64,000 bases of DNA, taken from assembly GCF_012928505.1 (NCBI RefSeq), contig NZ_JABBJN010000031.1, positions 16,955 through 80,954 on the forward strand. Reading direction: 5' to 3'. The first letter of the stretch is position 1. Every line of letters starts with the position of its first letter. The stretch is from Achromobacter sp. Bel. Lineage in GTDB: Bacteria > Pseudomonadota > Gammaproteobacteria > Burkholderiales > Burkholderiaceae_B. A program made the position numbers and the translations under genes. Shown here one piece after another: positions 57,894 to 64,000 of this stretch. The notes under the pieces are model-generated. The model was not told the origin of the DNA and made no database searches. It saw nothing but the letters and a program-made list of their open reading frames with translations.

Positions 57894-58541
57894 ATGACTA
57901 TTTCCCCCATGCGTACCGTCCTGTCCCTGCTGGTTGCCGGCGCTGCCCTGGCGGGCTGCGGCTCGTCGCCGCCAGTGCACTACTACACGTTGCAAGGGCC
58001 GGCCGCCCCGGCGCCCGCGTCGGCCGCCACCCCGGCGGGCTTCCTGATCGAAGTCCAGCCTGTCAGCTTGTCGACCCAGGCGGATCAACCGCAGTTGATG
58101 GTGCGCACCGGCGACGGCAGCGTGTCTGCGCTGTATTCGGAACGGTGGAGCTCGCCGCTGGGCGACGAGTTGCGCGGCGCGCTGTCGGATGCGCTGAAGC
58201 GGGAGCTGGGCGCGCTGGACGTGCAGGCGGTCAAGCCGGGGCCGGGCGCGGCCGTATGGCGGGTGCAGACAGACGTGCAGCGCTTCGACCTCGTGTCCGG
58301 CAGCATGGCGCAATTGGACGCGACTTGGCGCGTGCGGCCCGTCAATATGAAGGGCTCGGGCCTGCTGTGCCGCAGCCTGGTCACGGAATCCGTTTCGGAA
58401 GCCGGCGTCCCGGCGCTGATCGCCGCCCAGCAGCGCGCCGTGGTCAGCCTGGCCGGCGTGATGGCCTCGGCCATGCGGGGCCAGGCCCCCGCCGGCACCG
58501 GATCCGTGCAGATGCTGGGTTGCTCGGCCCTGAAGGACTGA
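57894..58541 (+). CDS. pqiC: Outer-membrane lipoprotein PqiC (YmbA)
   Basis: Lipoprotein of 215 aa with signal peptide and lipobox LAGC (VAGAALAGCGSS), then the family domain (YYTLQGPA, FLIEVQPVSLSTQADQPQLM, ERWSSPLGDELRGALSDAL, VWRVQTDVQRFDLV). It sits five bases after pqiB and completes the PqiABC system, thought to pass lipids between inner and outer membranes. The start could also be the ATG five codons in (MRTVL). Confidence 0.92.
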   Translation: MTISPMRTVLSLLVAGAALAGCGSSPPVHYYTLQGPAAPAPASAATPAGFLIEVQPVSLSTQADQPQLMVRTGDGSVSALYSERWSSPLGDELRGALSDALKRELGALDVQAVKPGPGAAVWRVQTDVQRFDLVSGSMAQLDATWRVRPVNMKGSGLLCRSLVTESVSEAGVPALIAAQQRAVVSLAGVMASAMRGQAPAGTGSVQMLGCSALKD

Positions 58542-58562
58542 GAATTCTGCGTGATCTCAAGT

Positions 58563-58620
58563 GGTTAACCTAGGGTTAACCTTAATACAAACGCGGTTGC
58601 AACCTGTCTAGCATACGGTC
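58563..58620 (+). promoter_or_regulatory. putA control module (copy 1)
   Basis: GGTTAACC, two bases, GGGTTAACC, 13 bases, then GGTTGCAACC (58595-58604), and after 14 bases from GGTTGCA the word CGGTC. GGTTGCAACC is palindromic and contains GTTGCA, which I recall as the E. coli PutA operator core. The same series of elements recurs at 62551-62609. It lies in the 144-base gap before putA, so PutA autoregulation is likely. Confidence 0.65.
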
Positions 58621-58685
58621 CTACCCATGCTGGGTTCTTTCCGAATCCAGTATTACCTTTGCCATGCGACAGGAAGCAATCTCTT

Positions 58686-61600
58686 ATGGCCAGCACGACC
58701 CTTGGCGTCAAAGTCGATGACGCACTACGCGACCGCCTGAAGGCGGCCGCGCACAAGCTCAATTGCACGCCGCATTGGCTGCACAAGCAGGCGATCCTTG
58801 CTTATCTGGACAAGATCGAGCGCGGCCACTTGCCTGCGGAAATGTCGCACCTGGGCATCGATGCGGGCACGGAAGACGATACGGGCGACGCCCAGTCGGC
58901 GCCCACGCCGCCGTTCTACGAGTTCGGCCAGGACGTGCAACCGCAGTCGGTGCTGCGCGCCGCGATCACCGCGGCCTATCGCCGCCCCGAGCCGGAATGC
59001 GTTCCGCTGCTGCTGGGCCAGGCCCGCATGCCGAACCTGGAGAAGGTCCACGCGATGGCCTCCGACCTTGTCAAGAAGCTGCGCGGCAAGCGCAGCGGCG
59101 GCGGCGTCGAAGGGTTGATCCAGGAGTTCTCGCTGTCCAGTCAGGAAGGCGTGGCGCTGATGTGCCTGGCCGAAGCGCTGCTGCGCATTCCCGACCGCGC
59201 GACGCGCGACGCGCTGATCCGCGACAAGGTCGCCCGCGGCGACTGGAAGTCGCACATGGGCGGTTCGCAATCGCTGTTCGTCAACGCCGCCACCTGGGGG
59301 CTGATGATCACCGGCAAGCTGGTGGCCGTGAGCAGCGAGCAGTCGCTGTCCAAGGCGTTGACCCGGCTGATCGGCAAGGGCGGCGAACCGCTGGTGCGCA
59401 AAGGCGTGAACATGGCCATGCGCATGATGGGCGAACAGTTCGTGTCTGGCCAGACGATCTCTGAGGCGCTCGCCAACAACCGCAAGATGGAAGCCCGCGG
59501 CTTCCGCTATTCCTACGACATGCTGGGCGAGGCCGCGACCACGGCGGAAGACGCCGACCGCTACTACGCGTCGTACGAGCAGGCCATCCATGCCATCGGC
59601 AAGGCGGCGGCCGGCCGCGGCATCTATGAAGGCCCCGGCATCTCGATCAAGCTGTCGGCGTTGCACCCGCGCTATTCCCGCAGCCAGCGCGAACGCGTTA
59701 TCGCGGAATTGCTGCCGCGTGTGAAAGCGCTGACGGCGCTGGCCCGCAGCTACGACATCGGATTGAACATCGACGCCGAAGAGGCCGACCGCCTGGAGAT
59801 CTCGCTGGACCTGCTGGAGGCGCTCTGTTTCGCGCCCGAGCTCGACGGCTGGAACGGCATCGGCTTTGTCATCCAGGCCTACCAGAAGCGCGCGCCGTTC
59901 GTCATCGACTACGTCATCGACCTGGCCCGCCGCAGCCGCCACCGCGTCATGGTGCGGCTGGTGAAGGGCGCTTACTGGGACAGCGAAATCAAGCGCGCCC
60001 AGGTCGACGGCCTGGAAGGCTATCCCGTCTACACCCGCAAGCTGTATACCGACGTGGCGTACCTGGCGTGCGCCCGCAAGCTGCTGGGCGCGCCCGAAGC
60101 CGTGTATCCGCAGTTCGCCACGCACAATGCCTATACGCTGGCGGCGATCTATCAGTTGGCCGGCCAGAACTACTATCCCGGCCAATACGAATTCCAGTGC
60201 CTGCACGGCATGGGCGAACCGCTGTACGACGAAGTGGTGGGCCCGTTGGCCCAAGGCAAGCTGAACCGCCCGTGCCGCATCTATGCGCCGGTCGGCACGC
60301 ATGAAACGCTGCTGGCGTACCTGGTGCGCCGCCTGCTTGAAAACGGCGCCAATACCTCGTTCGTGAACCTGATCGGCGACGACAGCATTCCGGTCGAAAC
60401 GCTGGTGGCCGATCCGGTGGAGGCCGCTTCGCGCATCGTGCCGCTGGGCGCGCCGCACGAGAAGATCGCGCTGCCGCGCGAACTCTACGGCAACCCGCAG
60501 CAGGGCGCCCGCGCCAACTCGGCGGGCCTGGACTTGACCAACGAGCACCGGTTGGGATCGCTGTCGGCTGCGTTGCTGGCCAGCGCCGGCACGCCGTGGC
60601 GTGCGGGCCCGATGCTGGGCGAGGGCGGCGAGGCATGGGATGCGGCGCGCGCCATTGAAGTGCGCAACCCCGCCAACCTGCGCGACGTCGTGGGCCATGT
60701 GGTCGAGGCGCACACTGACGAGGCCGACGCCGCCTTGCGCGCCGCCGCCAACACGGCGCCCATCTGGCAGTCGACGCCGGTGGCGGAACGGGCGCAGTGC
60801 CTGCGCCGTGCGGCGCAATTGCTGGAAGAGCAGATGCAGACCCTGCTGGGCCTGATCGTGCGCGAAGCCGGAAAATCGCTGCCCAACGCCATCGCCGAAG
60901 TGCGCGAAGCCGTGGACTTCCTGCGCTATTACGCCGACCAGGCCGAACAGGAATTCAGCAACGACACGCACCGCCCGCTGGGCACCGTGCTGTGCATCAG
61001 CCCCTGGAATTTCCCGCTGGCCATCTTCACGGGCCAGGTCGCGGCTGCCTTGGCAGCCGGCAATACCGTCGTGGCCAAGCCTGCGGAACAGACGCCGCTG
61101 ATCGCCGCGCAAGCCGTCGCCATTCTGCGCGCGGCCGGCGTGCCGGCCGGCGCCGTGCAGCTGTTGCCGGGACGTGGCGAGACCGTGGGCGCCCAACTGG
61201 TGGCCAGCCCCGCCGTGCGCGGCGTGATGTTCACCGGATCGACCGACGTGGCGCGCATCATCGCCCGCACGCTGGCCGACCGCCTGGACGACGACGGGCA
61301 TACCATTCCGCTGATCGCCGAAACGGGCGGCCAGAACGCGATGGTGGTGGACTCGTCCGCGCTGTCCGAACAGGTCGTGTTCGACGTGCTGAGCTCGGCC
61401 TTCGATTCGGCCGGCCAACGTTGCTCGGCGCTACGCGTGCTGTGCGTGCAGGAAGACAATGCCGACCACGTGCTGACGATGCTGCGCGGCGCGATGCGCG
61501 AACTCAGCGTGGGTAATCCGGACCGCCTGTCGGTTGACGTGGGCCCCGTCATCGATACCGAAGCACGCAATGGCATTCAGCGGCACATCGAGACGATGCG

Positions 61601-62507
61601 CACGGCGGGCCATCGCGTGGATCAGGTCGAGCTGAACGGCGAATGCCGCCATGGCACCTTCGTGCCGCCCACCATCATTGAAATCGAACACATCAGCGAA
61701 CTGACGCGTGAAGTGTTCGGTCCCGTGCTGCACGTGGTGCGCTACAAACGCGAGGAGCTGGACGCCTTGCTGGACGCCATCAATGGCACCGGCTATGGCC
61801 TGACGTTCGGCGTGCATACCCGCATCGACGAAACGATCGCGCACGTGACGGGGCAGGTCCACGCCGGCAACGTCTACGTCAACCGCAATATCGTGGGGGC
61901 GGTCGTGGGTGTGCAGCCCTTCGGGGGCGAATGCCTGTCCGGCACCGGCCCCAAAGCGGGCGGCCCGCTGTACATGTACCGCCTGCTGGGCACGCGTCCG
62001 ACGGGCCTGCCGCCGGCGCTGGACGCCGCCGCGCCGCTGCCTCAGCGCATTGCGTTGCCCGGCCCGACAGGCGAGACCAATACCTATATGGTCGAACCGC
62101 GCGGCGCCGTGTATTGCGTGGCGGCCACCGAGGCCGGCGCGCGGGCGCAGTGGTCGGTGGCCCGTTTGACGGGCAACCACGCCTGGTTCGCGGACACGCC
62201 GGCCGCGCAGGCGCTGCTGGCCACGTTGGATGCCGAGCAGCAGGGGCAGGCCGGCATCCTGGCCGACGACGAGGTGGACCAGGCGGATTACCAGGCCGTG
62301 CTGTTCGAAGGCGATGGCGATGCGCTGCAGGCGTTGAACCAGCGCATCGCGCAGCGTCCGGGCGCCATCCTGTCGGTGCATGGCCTGACGTCCGACGCAC
62401 TGGCGGCGGGGGCCGGATACGTGCCGGAACGCCTGCTGACCGAGCGCTCCATCAGCGTCAATACGGCTGCGGCGGGCGGCAACGCCAGCCTCATGACCAT
62501 CGGCTGA
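58686..62507 (+). CDS. putA: Trifunctional PutA: DNA-binding regulator, proline dehydrogenase and P5C dehydrogenase
   Basis: 1273-residue enzyme oxidising proline to glutamate. The N-terminal ribbon-helix-helix (STTLGVKVDDALRDRLKAAA, TPHWLHKQAILAYLDKIE; about 2-46) closely resembles the E. coli PutA DNA-binding domain, so this form also acts as an autorepressor when off the membrane. The FAD-dependent proline dehydrogenase barrel follows (YEGPGISIKLSALHPRYSRS; NIDAEEADRLEISLDLLE; VRLVKGAYWDSEIKRAQ). The P5C dehydrogenase domain has SPWNFPLAIFTGQ, AETGGQNAMVVD and nucleophile C913 in SAGQRCSALRVL. It ends with the C-terminal domain found in trifunctional PutAs. The ATG at 58686 gives the RHH opening; the upstream frame adds nine residues. 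Confidence 0.96.
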   Translation: MASTTLGVKVDDALRDRLKAAAHKLNCTPHWLHKQAILAYLDKIERGHLPAEMSHLGIDAGTEDDTGDAQSAPTPPFYEFGQDVQPQSVLRAAITAAYRRPEPECVPLLLGQARMPNLEKVHAMASDLVKKLRGKRSGGGVEGLIQEFSLSSQEGVALMCLAEALLRIPDRATRDALIRDKVARGDWKSHMGGSQSLFVNAATWGLMITGKLVAVSSEQSLSKALTRLIGKGGEPLVRKGVNMAMRMMGEQFVSGQTISEALANNRKMEARGFRYSYDMLGEAATTAEDADRYYASYEQAIHAIGKAAAGRGIYEGPGISIKLSALHPRYSRSQRERVIAELLPRVKALTALARSYDIGLNIDAEEADRLEISLDLLEALCFAPELDGWNGIGFVIQAYQKRAPFVIDYVIDLARRSRHRVMVRLVKGAYWDSEIKRAQVDGLEGYPVYTRKLYTDVAYLACARKLLGAPEAVYPQFATHNAYTLAAIYQLAGQNYYPGQYEFQCLHGMGEPLYDEVVGPLAQGKLNRPCRIYAPVGTHETLLAYLVRRLLENGANTSFVNLIGDDSIPVETLVADPVEAASRIVPLGAPHEKIALPRELYGNPQQGARANSAGLDLTNEHRLGSLSAALLASAGTPWRAGPMLGEGGEAWDAARAIEVRNPANLRDVVGHVVEAHTDEADAALRAAANTAPIWQSTPVAERAQCLRRAAQLLEEQMQTLLGLIVREAGKSLPNAIAEVREAVDFLRYYADQAEQEFSNDTHRPLGTVLCISPWNFPLAIFTGQVAAALAAGNTVVAKPAEQTPLIAAQAVAILRAAGVPAGAVQLLPGRGETVGAQLVASPAVRGVMFTGSTDVARIIARTLADRLDDDGHTIPLIAETGGQNAMVVDSSALSEQVVFDVLSSAFDSAGQRCSALRVLCVQEDNADHVLTMLRGAMRELSVGNPDRLSVDVGPVIDTEARNGIQRHIETMRTAGHRVDQVELNGECRHGTFVPPTIIEIEHISELTREVFGPVLHVVRYKREELDALLDAINGTGYGLTFGVHTRIDETIAHVTGQVHAGNVYVNRNIVGAVVGVQPFGGECLSGTGPKAGGPLYMYRLLGTRPTGLPPALDAAAPLPQRIALPGPTGETNTYMVEPRGAVYCVAATEAGARAQWSVARLTGNHAWFADTPAAQALLATLDAEQQGQAGILADDEVDQADYQAVLFEGDGDALQALNQRIAQRPGAILSVHGLTSDALAAGAGYVPERLLTERSISVNTAAAGGNASLMTIG

Positions 62508-62518
62508 ACGTGACCATG

Positions 62519-62548
62519 CGGTAACTCCCGGCGGGCCGGGAGTTACCG
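62519..62548. repeat. Perfect 14-bp inverted repeat after putA
   Basis: CGGTAACTCCCGGC and GCCGGGAGTTACCG are separated by two bases, starting 12 bases after the putA stop. The hairpin is very stable but lacks a T-tract, so it may be a Rho-dependent or processing signal, or part of the adjoining regulatory module. Confidence 0.7.
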
Positions 62549-62550
62549 TC

Positions 62551-62609
62551 GAGTAACCGAGGGTTATCTCCAATATCGGGCAAGGTTGCACTGGAAGCAA
62601 AATCCGGTC
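62551..62609 (+). promoter_or_regulatory. putA-like control module (copy 2), upstream of the binding-protein gene
   Basis: GAGTAACC, two bases, GGGTTATCT, 14 bases, GGTTGCA (62584-62590), then CGGTC after exactly 14 bases. The order, sequence and spacing are those of the putA module at 58563-58620. It lies 163 bases before the ABC binding-protein start, suggesting shared control by PutA or a common factor. Confidence 0.6.
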
Positions 62610-62771
62610 GCACCTCAAGCCTGGATGTCGCAACCCGGCATCCGGACTTTGCAGAAAATGCATGCGTAGCACCTGGCCACCGCCGGGGCTGCGGTAGTAA
62701 AAGAAACCAAAAGCCTGGCTAAAAGCTCAGGTATAACAAGGCCTTAAGTCCGACATCCCGGAGGATTCCCC

Positions 62772-63917
62772 ATGAAGTTCCGCACCACTTTGAAGCTTCT
62801 CGCCGCCAGCATCGCCGCCGTCGGCATGACGGCCGCCGCGCACGCCGCCGACATCAAGCTGGGCTTTGCCGCGCCGTTGACCGGCCCGCAATCGCACTAC
62901 GGCGAAGACATGCAGAACGGCCTGAACCTGGCCCTGGAAGAAGCGAACAAGAAGGGCATCAAGGTTGATGGCCAGCCGGCCAAGTTCGTGCTGGTGTCGC
63001 GCGATGACCAGGCCGATCCGCGCGTGGGCGTGCAGGTGGCGCAGCAACTGGTCGACCAGGAGGTCGTGGGCATCCTGGGCCACTTCAACTCCGGCACGAC
63101 GATCCCCGCGTCGCGCGTCTACCACGAGGCCGGTCTGCCCCAGATCGCCATGGCGACGTCGCCTGAATACACCAAGCAGGGCTACGAAACCACGTTCCGC
63201 ATGATGACCAGCGACACCCAGCAGGGCGCCGCGGTCGGCAAGTTCATGGTGCAGAACCTGAAGGCCAAGAAAGTCGCGATCATCGATGACCGCACCGCCT
63301 ACGGCCAGGGCCTGGCCGACGAAGTCGAAAAGGCCGTCAAGGCTGCCGGTGGCGAAGTGGTTCGCCGGGAATACACGACGGACAAGGCGAACGACTTCAC
63401 GGCCATCCTGACTAACATCAAGGGTTCGGCGCCCGACGCGATCTTCTACGGCGGCCTGGATGCGCAATCCGGCCCGATGAAGCGCCAGTTGGCCACGCTG
63501 GGCCTGAAGGCGCCGCTGGTCTCGGGTGAAATGACCCGCAGCGACACGTTCATCAAGCTGGCGGGCGACGCCGCCGACGGCACCTTCGCCTCGCTTGCCG
63601 GCGTGCCGCTGGACAAGATGGCCGCGGGCAAGGACTTCGAGCAACGCTATCAGGCGCGCTTCAAGAAGGCCCCCGGCGTGTACGCGCCTTATGCCTATGA
63701 CGGCGCGTGGAACATGATCACCGCCATTGAGCAGGCAGGTTCTGCCAAGCCCGAGAAGTACCTGCCCGTGCTGGCCAAGCTGAACCGCAAGGGCGCCACC
63801 AGCGAGCACATTTCCTACGATGCCAAGGGCGATCTGAAGGAAATCTCGGTCACCATCTACGAAGTCAAGAACGGCAAGTGGGAGATGGTTGAAACGATGG
63901 TCAGCCAAGCCAACTAA
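62772..63917 (+). CDS. Branched-chain-amino-acid-type ABC transporter binding protein (LivK family)
   Basis: Periplasmic type I binding protein of 381 aa. Signal peptide ends TAAAHA before ADIKLGFAAPLTGPQ; the family blocks SHYGEDMQNGLNLALEEANK, VVGILGHFNSGTTIPASRVY, TSPEYTKQGYETTFRM, IIDDRTAYGQGLADEVEK and YAPYAYDGAWNMITAIEQAG are clear. LivK-like proteins bind Leu/Ile/Val or other amino acids. A putA-like regulatory module upstream hints at proline or a related amino acid. Permease and ATPase genes would lie beyond the window, if present. Confidence 0.92.
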   Translation: MKFRTTLKLLAASIAAVGMTAAAHAADIKLGFAAPLTGPQSHYGEDMQNGLNLALEEANKKGIKVDGQPAKFVLVSRDDQADPRVGVQVAQQLVDQEVVGILGHFNSGTTIPASRVYHEAGLPQIAMATSPEYTKQGYETTFRMMTSDTQQGAAVGKFMVQNLKAKKVAIIDDRTAYGQGLADEVEKAVKAAGGEVVRREYTTDKANDFTAILTNIKGSAPDAIFYGGLDAQSGPMKRQLATLGLKAPLVSGEMTRSDTFIKLAGDAADGTFASLAGVPLDKMAAGKDFEQRYQARFKKAPGVYAPYAYDGAWNMITAIEQAGSAKPEKYLPVLAKLNRKGATSEHISYDAKGDLKEISVTIYEVKNGKWEMVETMVSQAN

Positions 63918-63962
63918 GGCGGGTTGAACCAGGCGGATGCCGGCTGCGCCAGCGTCCGCCCA

Positions 63963-64000
63963 CTTTGTCCGCACGCGCCGCCCGGCGTGCGCGGACAAAG
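63963..64000 (+). terminator. Hairpin after the binding-protein gene (at window edge)
   Basis: CTTTGTCCGCACGC and GCGTGCGCGGACAAAG pair into a 14-bp stem with a two-base bulge. The window ends at the last base of the stem, so a following T-tract cannot be checked. Confidence 0.5.

Noticed and set aside
58725..61418. 897-codon open frame antisense to putA
   Set aside because: Same codon-bias shadow; the amino-acid composition is not protein-like and putA is unambiguous.

Overview
The window is a dense, GC-rich (roughly two-thirds G+C) chromosomal segment of a betaproteobacterium in the Alcaligenaceae, most likely Achromobacter or a close Bordetella relative. This is inferred from three periplasmic Bug/TctC-type binding proteins, a BvgA-like response regulator, a Gram-negative lipid A/KDO block (exbB-exbD-lpxK, trm112-kdsB-adk) and a PutA with its own ribbon-helix-helix domain. 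I see no tRNA, rRNA, CRISPR array, insertion sequence or prophage.

Layout. (1) 1-4262: a chaperone-usher fimbrial locus on the minus strand (partial secreted protein, usher, pilin) divergent from a BvgA-like regulator; the space between carries BvgA-type heptads. (2) 4295-10758: a homoprotocatechuate meta-cleavage cluster, hpaFG1-hpaG2-hpaH-hpaI on minus and hpaE-hpaD on plus, with hpaR convergent to hpaD. HpaF and HpaG1 are fused. Two HpaR-like operators sit just downstream of two good -10 boxes. The hydroxylase hpaBC is absent here. (3) 10878-14691: an unknown membrane protein, radA, a TauE/SafE permease and a small basic secreted protein. (4) 14757-23005: divergent operons for catabolism of an unidentified hydroxy or sugar acid (hydroxyacid dehydrogenase, three Bug proteins, DHDPS-fold lyase, FCD-type GntR regulator, Ldh-family dehydrogenase, HpcH/GarL-type aldolase). 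(5) 23133-25761: lysA with divergent lysR, then rpsT. (6) 26074-28789: a FecR-like regulator without a sigma factor, and murJ. (7) 28949-36092: SDR, adk, kdsB, trm112, lpxK, exbD and exbB on minus, interrupted by an opposite-strand gene for an IgaA/UmoB-like membrane protein. (8) 36393-44321: xseA, sodB, a chemoreceptor, a ClC channel, a pcaF-like thiolase, a DUF192 protein and a cold-shock protein. (9) 44548-58541: a plus-strand run clpS - alpha-2-macroglobulin - pbpC - clpA - pqiA - pqiB - pqiC. (10) 58686-63917: putA and a branched-chain-amino-acid-type binding protein, each preceded by the same regulatory module.

The most interesting points are the IgaA-like protein with all four periplasmic cysteines in a bacterium not expected to carry the Rcs system; the long cis-element shared by putA and the downstream binding-protein gene, containing the GTTGCA core recalled for PutA; a BvgA-type palindrome with 22-bp phased half sites next to a BvgA paralogue; the HpaF-HpaG1 fusion; a 29-bp palindrome made of two perfect DnaA boxes upstream of xseA; and a structured repeat lying just after two stop codons. 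Functions are assigned by recognising protein families from sequence; no database search was run.
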